Part shown: piece by piece, positions 24,059 to 33,835 of the stretch
Layout: each line of letters begins with the position of its first letter
Position numbering within the stretch: position 1 is the first letter of the stretch
DNA from: Erythroxylum novogranatense
Lineage: Eukaryota; Streptophyta; Magnoliopsida; Malpighiales; Erythroxylaceae
Direction: 5' to 3'
Assembly (NCBI GenBank): GCA_029891385.1
Contig: CM057231.1
Location: 68,588,990-68,652,989, forward strand
DNA length: 64,000 bases
Made by a program: the position numbers and the translations under genes
The notes under the pieces: generated by a model
What the model was told of the DNA's origin: nothing
Databases searched by the model: none
What the model saw: the letters and a program-made list of their open reading frames with translations, nothing else

Positions 24059-24960
24059 TTGTTAGAAGATTCTCATGCTATTCTGCAACAGTACAAACTG
24101 TTAAATAAAAAGTATGCAAAAAATATTAGACATACAGAAGTAATAGAGCGAGAAAATATCTGTCTAAAGAAGCAATTAGAAGAGAAAAAGAAAGTCTTAG
24201 ACAGATCAGAAGAAATCAATCAGCTAAAGCTAAGAATTAAGAATCTGTCAGCAGATTTAGCTACTTTCACCGAGAGCACAAAGAAAATGAACGAGATGCT
24301 TGGTAAATGTAGACATCCGATTGATAAAACCGTATTAGGGTTTACAGGCAATAAGTTTCATCCTCATAAGAACCCTTTCTCTCAAAAGAGAAACTACAGT
24401 AAAACTCGTGTTAATCAACGACCTAGGAATATGCATCAAAGAACTCATCATGTGCATGCTACTAACCATAAAGGACCCAAGAAAATATGGGTACCAAAAA
24501 ATAAAATAGTTTCTCCTGTAGATATCCTTCCTTGGAAGATGCGGCAAGCACCATTGGTATTTAGACAGTGGATGCTCGCGACATATGACGGGAAGAAGGT
24601 TTATGTTCCTAGATCTTCAATATAAGAAGGAGGATCGGTGACTTTGGAGACAACCAATGAGGCAAGATTATTGGAATCGGTAAAATAGGTAAATATTCCT
24701 TTGCATGCATAAATAATGTCTTTGCTTGTTGATGATGCGAAACATAACTTGATCGATGTCAATCAATTGTGTGATTACGGTTTCACAGTCACATTCAATC
24801 AAAATCTCTGAAGTCGAAACAAAGATGGGTCTATACTCTTTTACGCCAAAAGAAGAAATAATCTTTAGAAAATTGATTTAAAGATTTTCAAAGTCAAAAT
24901 ATTTTATGTTTTCTATCTTTCGAAGAAGAAAGACTAGTCTGGCATAAAAAGCTGGGTCAT
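24059..24960 (+). pseudogene. Element A gag-pol linker and protease remnant
   Basis: The first part, in frame with the gag second half, is coiled-coil-like (Lys/Glu/Leu rich) and then contains GPKKIWVPKNKIVSP. The aspartic protease signature W-Y-L-D-S-G-C-S-R-H-M-T-G is present at 24555-24593 but in the next frame (+1), while the gag frame stays open to 24625. Element B has the same offset. Past this point the protease flap and the H-N-L-I-D-V-N-Q-L block (about 24741) can be followed only across stops. Confidence 0.75.
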
Positions 24961-25806
24961 GTCTCTTTTAAACATATTTCAAAGTTGGCAAAACATGAGT
25001 TAGTAAGAGGATTACCAAAAATAAGTTTTGACAAAGAGTTTTTCTGTGAAAATTGTTTGAAAGGAAAATAGATTAAAACCTCTTTTTCTTCTAAAAATTT
25101 TGTAACATCATCTAGAACTTTAGAGTTGTTACATATGGATTTATTTGGTCCAACAAGGACGATAAGTCTTGGCGGAAAGAAATATGGACTTGTTATTGTT
25201 GATGAATTTACTCGATTTTGTTGGATATTGTTTTTACACACAAAGATGAATCTTTTAAGTGTTTTAGAACCTTATCCAGAAAGTTACAGAATGAAAAAGG
25301 AATGTCTATAGCTAGTATAAGGAGTGACCATGGTGGAGAGTTCGAGAATGAGAAGTTTAAGTTATTCTATGAGGAGAATGGAATCTTCCACAATTTCTCT
25401 GCTCCCAGGACTCCACAACAGAATGGAGTTGTTGAAAGAAAGAACAGGATAATTCAAGAGATGGCAAGGACTATGCTGTGTGAAAAAAAATCTTCCTAAG
25501 TACTTCTGGGCAGAAGCTGTGAACATAACATGCTATATTCAGAATAGAATTCTCTTGCGACCTATGCTGAAGAAGACCCCCTATGAGTTATGGAACGGAA
25601 GAAGACCAAACGTATCTTACTTTCATCCATTTGGGTGCAAATGTTCTATTCTGAATACAAAGGAGTTGTTGGACAAATTCGATTCAAAGACCTTTCTAGA
25701 AATTTTCATAGGATACTCATCGTCGTCTAAGGCATTTCGGGTGTACAATCTTATTTCAAAGATAGTTGAGGAGTCCATCCATGTCAAATTTGATGATAGT
25801 TCCTAA
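24951..25806 (+). pseudogene. Element A integrase (rve core)
   Basis: A zinc-binding HHCC start is seen as HKKLGHVSF...CENCLKGK (about 24944-25068). The catalytic core follows with Asp in HMDLFGPTR (about 25133), Asp in SDHGGEFE (about 25326) and Glu in NGVVERKNR (about 25423), so all three DDE residues remain. A stop at about 25071 and frameshifts near 25245 and 25490 inactivate it. The later GYSSSSKAFRVYN...VEESIHVKFDD block ends the domain. Integrase inserts the cDNA and makes the 5-bp duplication seen around these elements. Confidence 0.88.
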
Positions 25807-25824
25807 TCCCATAAGGAAGATGAC

Positions 25825-27581
25825 ATGGAGAGTGAAGATCCTTCAAAGAAGTTAGACGATACAACAGAAACTCCAGTACCAGGTACTCAAGTAGACAAAG
25901 TTGAAGATATTCCAGAAACTATTGGACTGAAGAAAGACTGGAAGTATAAAAGTTTTCATCCAGAAGAGTTGATTATCGGAGAGATCTCAGAAGGAGTAAG
26001 GACAAGGTCCAGATTCAGAAGAGAAGCGAATGTGGCTTTTATTTCTGAAATAGAGCCTAAGAAGGTTGAGGAAGCTCTTCGAGACGAAGCTTGGGTACTA
26101 GCTATGCAAGAGGAGCTGAATCAATTTACGAGAAATCAAGTTTGGTCCTTAGTTCCGAAACCCCCTAAGAAATCCATCATAGGAACCAGATGGGTCTTTA
26201 AGAATAAGTTAGACGAATCAGGAAAAGTGAGTCGAAATAAGGCTAGATTAGTAGCACAAGGCTATAATCAGCAGGAAGGAATAGACTATAATGAGACATA
26301 TGCTCCAGTAGCAAGACTTGAATCCATCAGGATATTACTGGCATATGTGGTTTGTCATAATATAAAGCTGTTTCAGATGGATGTGAAGAGTGCCTTTCTG
26401 AATGATTTTATAGACGAAGAAGTGTATGTTAAGCAACCACCTGGTTTCGAGGATGTCAAGAATCCAGACCATATCTATAGACTTCATAAAGCCTTATACG
26501 GCCTAAAGTAAGCTCCTAGAGCTGGGTATGATCGTCTGAGTACTTTTCTCTTAGAGAATGGTTTTAGTAGAGGTCAAGTTGATAAGATGCTTTTTAGGAA
26601 GAATTATGAAAATGAATTTATTATAGTACATATCTATGTTGATGATATTATTTTTGGTGCTACTTCAAAGAAGTTATGCATGAAGTTTGAGAGTCTAATG
26701 AAAAATGAATTTGAAATGAGCATGATGGGTGAGTTAAAGTTCTTTCTTGGGTTGCAAGTTAAGCAGACCGAAGAGAAGATCTTTATCAATCAACAAAAGT
26801 ATTTGAAAGAATTGTTGATTAAGTTTGATATGAAAAATGTGAAGTCAATGAATACTCCGATGCATCCTTCAAACCCTTTGTCGAAAGATGAAAATGGTAA
26901 GAAGGTGGATCAAACCACATATAGAGGATGATTGGTTCTTCTTGTATCTTCAAACAAGTAGACCTGATATTTTGTTTAGTGTATGATTGTGTGCAAGGTT
27001 TCAGGCCGATCCTAGAGAGTCTCATTATATTGCTGTTAAGAGAATTATGAGATATCTCGTAGGTACTACTAATCTTTGCTTAATGTTTGAGAAAGGTAAA
27101 GATTTCAGGATAATCTGATATTGCGACGCAGACTATGCCGGAGATAGAATCGAAAGGAAAAGCACAAGTGGAGGATGTCACTTCCTTGGCACTAACCTAG
27201 TCTCCTGGTCAAGCAAGAGACAAAGTTAGATTGCTCTATCAAGCTTGAAGCGAGTATATAGGCTGCTGCAAGTGTTGTTCTAAACTTTCGGTTCAAATAT
27301 CAACTTGAAGACTACTCGGTTCGAAGAGGAGATTCCAATCTCTGTGACAACACCGGTGCAATCAATCATCAAAGAATCCGATCCAGCATTCAAGAGTGAA
27401 ACACATCGAAGTCAGACATCACTTCTTAAGAGACTATGTTCAGAAGAAGGTGATTAAGCTACAATTCGTCAAAACAGAGCATCAGTGGGCAGACATCTTC
27501 ACTAAACCATTAAGTGAAGAACGGTTTCAGAAGATCAGACGCAACCTTAACATGGTTATGTTAAGCGAACAATCAGACTAA
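25825..27581 (+). pseudogene. Element A reverse transcriptase and RNase H
   Basis: The RT start has WVLAMQEELNQF, then RLVAQGYNQQEGIDYNETYAPVARLES (as two adjoining blocks), FQMDVKSAFLN, and the active site YVDDI at about 26635, intact. A stop follows GLK at 26509. RNase H is visible as YCDADYAGDR (about 27120), then a badly frameshifted middle, and KHIEVRHHFLRDYVQ (from 27396) with ADIFTKPLSEERF near the end. Stops and shifts at 26509, about 26930, 27118 and 27225-27395 make it inactive. Confidence 0.88.
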
Positions 27582-27843
27582 AGGGACGTCAAAATTAACG
27601 GCGTTAGAAACAGTGAGTTACAACTGGTAACTTCTCTAACAAGGAAGTTTTGGAGGGAAACGCTTCATGACCTTTAGAATCTCGACGATTCTAGGGAACG
27701 CGTGATAAGACCCTTCAAGTAGCCTGAAGTTGATATCATTGCGTTTACTCTCATCTCTAGACGGTTCATCTTACTCTCAAAATTCTCTCAATCATCCTAC
27801 CCTAGAAGAAAAGCTTACCAGAATCAGTGTTCGTTCTGAGACA

Positions 27844-29238
27844 ATGGAGGCAACTATGATATTCGGAAGACATGTGGATTTCGAGTCACTAAGGAGGGAT
27901 GGTATGGACGTAGAACCTGAGATTGAAAGAGCTGGTTGGAGGAACTTCTTCCAGGTACAAGAACCAGTATACACCAATGAGGTATTCGACTTTTGGAAGA
28001 ATGCTCAACTTGTAGACAATACTATCATATCCTCAGTAGACGGTATATCTGCTGTTGTGACTAAGGAATTGATAAGGAAGGTGACCGATTGTCCATCGGT
28101 TGGCGAGACTCTGTCAACCAAGGCCAAGTGGATGAAAATGGTCAATATGGAGGAAGAAGATGTAAGCAAACAATTGTATGGAGTGAACGACCCTTCGGAG
28201 AGGAAGACTTCGAATCTAGTCCCAAAAGATAGGGTTCTTCATGCCATTCTGTTTAATTGCATCTTACCCGGAGCAGGTTCTAGACATTTGTTGACTGCCC
28301 TGGATGAACAATGTTTGTTCTACCTGCTAAATCGCAATCCTATTGATTTACCCTTTTTAATCCTTCATTATATGATTAAGGGGATGAAGGATACCAATAG
28401 TTATCCTTACGGCATGCTTCTCACAAGGATTTTTAAGGAATCCGGAGTCCTTTTTCACAGAGGAAATAGAAGGATTGTACCAGTGAAGAGTACAATTGAC
28501 TCAGTAACCATACGAAGAATGGGTCTAAGGACAGTGATTCAGGAAGATGCAGACTCTTCAAGGAGAACTAGAACTGAGGGGGAGCGGTTTTTAAAGTATT
28601 CTCCAGCAACAAGTTCTAGATCTCATGGAAGTATGAGTATGCCAATAAAACAAAGGAGAAGATTACACAAAAAGCCTTTGATAAAACTGACATGTCCTAG
28701 AGAAGAGTATGATATTGCTCGGAGGACAGACGATGGTGCAACAAAAAGAAAAGGAGAGAATCTGTTGGATGAGATCACTAAGAAAGCAAAAAGATCACCT
28801 AGGATTCAAACCTTAAGACAACAAGAAGAAAGAAGAACCAGAAAGCAGGAACAAGAAGAAGCTTCTAGATCCAGCGCACCAAGGGCAAAGGTGACAAGAT
28901 CTCTCGTCTCAATTTTGGAGGAAGAATCAGCCAAACAGAGCAAGGAGACTGAGAAGAAAAGAAAATTGGAGACTGAGACACAGAAGTCTCAAGTGAAGAA
29001 AACCCCAAGAATAAAGGCTAAAGTGGTTAGTCGAAGGAGGATTTTTTCTACTCCTGTAGAAGGTAATCAAAAGAAGATTACTCCTATTGTTGAACAATCA
29101 AAGGAACCAGTGGAGCTTAGCCTGGTTCAATCTACTTCTGTGGATAAGCAACAAGAGTTCACAGCAGATTTGAGCTCAGCTCAAGAATCACTAGAGAAGT
29201 CCAATGAATCTGGTATGATCATTCACAACTACTCTTAA
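27844..29238 (+). CDS. Element A third ORF (position of env), no membrane segment
   Basis: First in-frame ATG is at 27844 (MEATMIFGRHVD), giving 464 residues. Residues of about 20-200 resemble the domain often annotated as putative plant transposon protein: a GWRNFFQ... start, an EVFDFWKNA block, then TKAKWMKMV, a loop, and VLHAILFNCILPG...DLPFLILHYMIKGM. The C-terminal half is rich in Lys, Arg, Glu and Gln with several basic clusters, and looks disordered or coiled coil. I see no signal peptide or transmembrane segment, so it is not an envelope protein in any ordinary sense. Fragments at 29242-29436, 29542-29805 and 29802-29996 look like its continuation after stops, so the full product was perhaps 700 residues. 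The role is unknown. Unlike gag-pol it is still open over 1.4 kb. Confidence 0.65.
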   Translation: MEATMIFGRHVDFESLRRDGMDVEPEIERAGWRNFFQVQEPVYTNEVFDFWKNAQLVDNTIISSVDGISAVVTKELIRKVTDCPSVGETLSTKAKWMKMVNMEEEDVSKQLYGVNDPSERKTSNLVPKDRVLHAILFNCILPGAGSRHLLTALDEQCLFYLLNRNPIDLPFLILHYMIKGMKDTNSYPYGMLLTRIFKESGVLFHRGNRRIVPVKSTIDSVTIRRMGLRTVIQEDADSSRRTRTEGERFLKYSPATSSRSHGSMSMPIKQRRRLHKKPLIKLTCPREEYDIARRTDDGATKRKGENLLDEITKKAKRSPRIQTLRQQEERRTRKQEQEEASRSSAPRAKVTRSLVSILEEESAKQSKETEKKRKLETETQKSQVKKTPRIKAKVVSRRRIFSTPVEGNQKKITPIVEQSKEPVELSLVQSTSVDKQQEFTADLSSAQESLEKSNESGMIIHNYS

Positions 29239-29241
29239 ATT

Positions 29242-30318
29242 TTGAGGAGAGACAAGTTGCAAATCAAAATGGTCGAAGTTGTTACCAAGAGGAGGACTGC
29301 TATCGCTATTTGTGAACAACCGAGGAAGAAGGTAATGGCTGTTATACAACCTATATTGATGAATAATGATACATGGCATTTGCTGAAAGAAGATGAAAAG
29401 ATTTTCTACGATGTTCTGAGGGATGCCGCGACATAACCATACCCTACAGAAATGACTAGAAGACCATGTACGATGTATCCGATTTCTACGAAGACAGTAA
29501 TAAAGGTTGTACCAGATATTTAGCTAAGATATCCTCTGGATATGAATAAAAGGAAACAGAAGCTATATCCAGATGAAGATAGAAATGATCTGTCCGCAGA
29601 TCAAATTGAAGAAGAAGTGCAAAAAATTAATGAGGCATGCGCTTCTAAAGAAAATCCAGACGGAGCTAGTTGTAGCTATTCTGATAAGAAAGAAGACTAT
29701 CCAATAAGGGGAAGATTAATCATAGGGACTTTCATTGAATCCACAGTACGCAGAGCGATTCGCTTATTAGACCTTTATCTAATACAATTGCCTATTGAAA
29801 TTTGAAGGCATACCCTTGCAAGGAAGACAAGCGCTTATGCTACATTCCATATGATCTAGATCTCCACAGATCTAGAACATTTATTCGTCCACCCATTGTT
29901 GAGATTAATGAAGATTACATTCCATCCTCGATGCCTATACTCGACAATTCCTTCTCATCATCCTCGAAGATAATGATCAACCCTCCTTACCGTTGACTCT
30001 CGAAGAAATCAATAACTACGTGGTGAAGTCAACGAGATAAAGGAGATGATGAATGAGATGAAGAAGATGATGGCGAAATTAATAAAAAGTCATCGTTGAT
30101 GATCATTTTTGACCATAAAAAATTAGGGGAGAAGAGAATAATTGAAGGCAACAGAAGAAAAAGGCAACAGAAGAAAATGGAGAAGAGAATGGAAGACAAC
30201 AGCAACAGGTGTGACTGAAGGAGATGAAGAAGAAGGAAGGAGAAGAAGTTACGATAAGTTTTTTTCTTCTTATATATTGTATTTTGTTTTCTTGTTTGTA
30301 TATAATTTGTTATCATCA
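29242..30318 (+). pseudogene. Decayed 3' continuation of the third ORF and leader to the PPT
   Basis: Open pieces at 29242-29436, 29542-29805 and 29802-29996 are acidic and basic, with no stops shared between frames, and follow the preceding ORF directly; I read them as its broken C-terminus. From about 30000 the DNA is purine-rich and non-coding. Confidence 0.5.
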
Positions 30319-30330
30319 AAAAGGGGGAGA
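30319..30330 (+). other. Polypurine tract of element A
   Basis: AAAAGGGGGAGA lies one base before the TG of the 3' LTR (30332). It primes plus-strand DNA synthesis in LTR retrotransposons. Confidence 0.85.
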
Positions 30331-30331
30331 A

Positions 30332-31368
30332 TGTTAAGTCAAAATGACTTTACTTAGATATAATTTTGATGAATAACAATGAGTAAAATAAAAGAAAAAC
30401 AAAAGCGAGGCGAATCATCTGAGATGAAGCAACACAGACGCAGACGCATAATATGACGTAGACAAAGAACGAAGAAGAAATAAAGAACACGTACACAAAA
30501 TACACACGACGAAAGCATGAGATGCAAAAGAGAAATCTGAGACCATTTAAGACGCGATCGAAACACGGGCGAAGATGCGATCGAAAAAAAGCAGGCGAAG
30601 GCAAATGTAAAAAAAAGCAGACGAGACGCAAAGCGAAAAAGCAGAGCGAAGATGCGAATAAAAAACAGACGCAGAAGAAGAATTGAATAAGCAGATGCAA
30701 GAGTCGATTCGAGTTAGTTCTGAACTCAACTGATTAACTTTCATTAAAGATTCAAGAAGCAAGATTCAAGAAACAAGAATCGAAGCGGTTGGAGACGAAG
30801 GCTATAAATACAAGTCGAAATCGAAGATTGCAAAGTTAGTCAAAAAAAGTTAGTTGAAAAGTGAGCTGAATTACATTTACGTGATCGTTAAAGCATTTTG
30901 TGAAAAATTAACCGAGAGTTATTATTTTTTACTGTAACAAGTGTTCAAACACTTATCTGTGAGAAAGTAGTACAGATAGCCTGCAGAGGCTAAGTGTGAA
31001 AGAATACTGATTGTAGAGACCTGAAGAGGCTCGAAGAAAAGAATACTTGTAGAAGTTGAAGAGATAGTGAAAATCTCATAAAGAAATCTGAGGACTGGAT
31101 GTAACCCACAGTTTGGGGTGAACCAGGATAAATCGCTGTGTTAACTACTCTACTCTATCTCTCTTTTAGATTCAAGTTTTATCTTTACTTAGCTTAAAAA
31201 CAAAGTTTTCAATTAATCAAAATCTATCAAAGTTCTGTAAAAGAATTTTATTTTCTAACAAACATTTTTGAAAGAATTTTCAAAAAGGGGAATACACAAT
31301 TCAAGCCCCCCTTCTTGTGCATTTTTATATCGTTTTCTCAGTATTGTATTAACGTGTGATTCACTTCA
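30332..31368 (+). repeat. 3' LTR of element A
   Basis: 1037 bp, same ends as the 5' LTR. From about 30400 to 30790 it differs from the 5' LTR mainly by loss of one or two bases within CAG-type triplets; outside this zone the two LTRs are much closer. Followed by AACTC, A's target duplication, and the rest of B's LTR. Confidence 0.88.
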
Positions 31369-32076
31369 AACTCAACTGATTAACCGTTTCTTTTAAAGAT
31401 TGAAGAAAAAAGATTCAAGAAGCAAGAATCCAGAAACAAGAATCAAGAAGCAGTTGGAGATGAAGGCTATAAATATAAGTCGAAGTTGAAGATTGCAAAG
31501 TTAGTTGAAAAATTAGCTGAATTACATCTACGCGATCGTAAAAAGAATACTGTGAAAAATAGCCTAGAGCTATTTTTACTGTAACAAGTTTCAAACACTT
31601 TTCTGTGAGGAAGTAGTACAGATAGCCTGCAGAGGCTAAGTGTGAAAGAATACTGATTGTAGAGACCTGAAAAGGCTCGTAAAGAATACTTGTAAAAGCT
31701 GCAGATATAGTGAAATCTCATAAAGAACTCTGAGGACTGGACGTAACCCACGGTTTGGGGTGAACCAGGATAAATCGCTGTGTCAACTACTCTTACTCTA
31801 TCTCTCTTTTAGATTCAAGTTTTATCATTACTTAGTTCATAAATAAAATTTTCAAAGTTTTGATTAATTAGAATCTATCGGAAGTTCTGTAAAAGAATTT
31901 TATTTCTAACAAATATTTTTGAAAGAATTTTTCAAAAAGGGGAATACACAATTCAACCCCCCTTCTCGTGCATTCTTATATCGTTTTATAATCATTGTAT
32001 TAACGTGTGATTCACTTCAATTGGTATCAGAGCCTGGTATCCAAGGATCACTATAGCAAAGTGTGGATCAAAGATA

Positions 32077-33835
32077 ATGGCGGAATCACATATATACATC
32101 GTAGAAGGAGCCTCAGTCACTAGACCTCTAGCATTCAACGGAGAAAATTATCATTACTGGAAAGATAGGATGCGGCTATTCATAGAATCTACTCATGTCG
32201 ACCTTTGGGACGTGATAGAGAATGGACCTTATACACCAGTAGATGAATATGGAAATTCTATTCCACGAATCAGACGGACGACTGACCAAAAGGCGAGAAT
32301 ACAGCTGAACTCAAAAGCGAAGTTCTTCTTGACCTGTGCCCTAAGCAGGAGTGAGTATGACAATGTCCATGGATGTGAAACTGCGAAGGAGATGTGGGAC
32401 ACATTGTCCATTTCTCATGAAGGCACAAGCCAAGTTAAAGAATCCAAGATAAGCATTCTTGTGCACCAGTACGAGCTTTTCAGGATGAAAGATGAAGAAT
32501 CTATTGATCAAATGTTTGGAAGATTTCAAACAATTTTCAATGGATTGAAAGCTCTTAGAAGAATGTACAACAATTAAGATCATGTTTGAAAGATCTTAAG
32601 AAGTCTTCCGAAGAAGTGGAGACCCAAAGTTACTGCGGTGCAGGAAGCCAAAGATTTGAGCGTGTTAAAGCTTGACGAGTTGCTTGGATCCTTGAAGATT
32701 CATGAAGTTGAACTCGATGCTAAAGACAAGCCCAAAAGGGACAAGTCGATAGCGCTGAAGGCCGGAAAAAAGAATCACAAGACTCAAAGGAGGAAGTCAT
32801 AAAAAACGTTAAAGTTTGAAGAATCAAAAAATGATGACTCCAGCCAATCAAAACAAGAATCAAGTGATGAAGATGATGAATTATCTTTCATCTCTAGAAA
32901 GATAAAACGCTTGTGGAAGAAGAAGTCCAAAGGAAATCAAACTTTCAAGAAGAATGGCAAAGATGAGGCTAAACTAGAGAAGTCATCTGTCATTTTACTA
33001 CTGAAAGCAATCAGCACGACACTACAAGTCCGAATGTCCTACTCTAAATAAGAAACCAAAGAAGAGTAAAGAAGGCAAGAAAAGCATGATGGCAACGTGG
33101 GAGGACCTAGATTCATCGAGTCGAATCTGAGTTCGAGTCGTTGCGAACATGCAAACATCTGCCTGGTAGCCGAGGAAGAAAGTGATGAGGAGGTACAATC
33201 TGGTTACGATAACTTGCATGATGCCTACTCAGAATTGTTAGAAGATTCTCATGCTATTCTGAAATAGTACAAACTATTAAAGAAAAAGTATGTAGAAAAT
33301 TAGACATACGGAAGTAATAGAGAGAGAAAATATCTGTCTAAAGAAGCAATTAGAGGAGAAAAAGAAAGTCGTAGACAGATTAGAAGAGATCAATCAGCTG
33401 AAACTGAGAATTAAGAATCTGTCAGCTGATTTAGCAACTTTCACCGAGAGCACAAAGAAAATGAATGAGATGCTTGAAAAATGTAAACATCCGAGTGATA
33501 AAACCGGATTAGGGTTTACGGGCAATATGTCTTATCCTCATAAGAACCCTTTCTCTCAAAAGAGAAACTATAATAAATCTCATGTTAATCAACATTCTAG
33601 TAATATGCATCAAAGAACTCATCATGTGCATACTACTAACCATAAAGGACCCAAGAAAATATGGGTACCAAAAAATAAAATAGTTTCTCCTGCAGATATC
33701 CTTCCTTGGAAGATGCGGCAAGCGCCATTGGTATTTAGACAGTGGATGCGCGCGACATATGACGGAAAGAAGGTCTATGTTCGTAGACCTTCAATATAAG
33801 AAGGGAGGATCGGTAACTTTCGAAGACAACCAATA
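32077..33835 (+). pseudogene. Element B gag and protease start
   Basis: The gag start MAESHIYIVEGASVTRPLAF is intact to 32574 (UBN2-like domain). A stop at 32575 (TAA) and more at about 32587 and 32800 follow. The zinc knuckle is destroyed around 32995-33025. The Ser/Asp/Glu-rich linker and coiled-coil part continue to 33461-33799, including GPKKIWVPKNKIVSP. The protease signature LDSGCARHMT is at 33735-33764 in the +1 frame relative to that linker, as in A. Homology to A ends at about 33835. Confidence 0.85.

Larger units (their letters stand above)
21797..31368 (+). mobile_element. Copia element A, nearly complete (9.6 kb, Sirevirus-like layout)
   Basis: 5' LTR 21797-22838 and 3' LTR 30332-31368 both begin TGTTAAGTCAAAATGA and end TCACTTCA. 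The 5-bp duplication AACTC is at 21792-21796 and 31369-31373. Order inside is gag, protease, integrase, RT, RNase H (copia order), then an extra ORF and a polypurine tract. A large gag with a coiled-coil-like tail plus an extra 3' ORF fits the Sirevirus lineage. Many frameshifts and stops show it cannot make its proteins now. It lies inside the LTR of relative B. Confidence 0.9.
21480..33835 (+). mobile_element. Copia element B, truncated, interrupted by element A
   Basis: B's 5' LTR is in two pieces, 21480-21796 and 31369-32029. The break is exactly where element A inserted, with A's duplication AACTC on both sides. After the LTR come AT and the primer-binding site TGGTATCAGAG (32032-32042), then gag from 32077. 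B is clearly the same family as A. Similarity to A stops at about 33835, just after the protease start; integrase, RT, RNase H, the third ORF and the 3' LTR are missing, and the next sequence is gypsy. B is therefore a 3'-deleted copy older than A. Confidence 0.85.
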
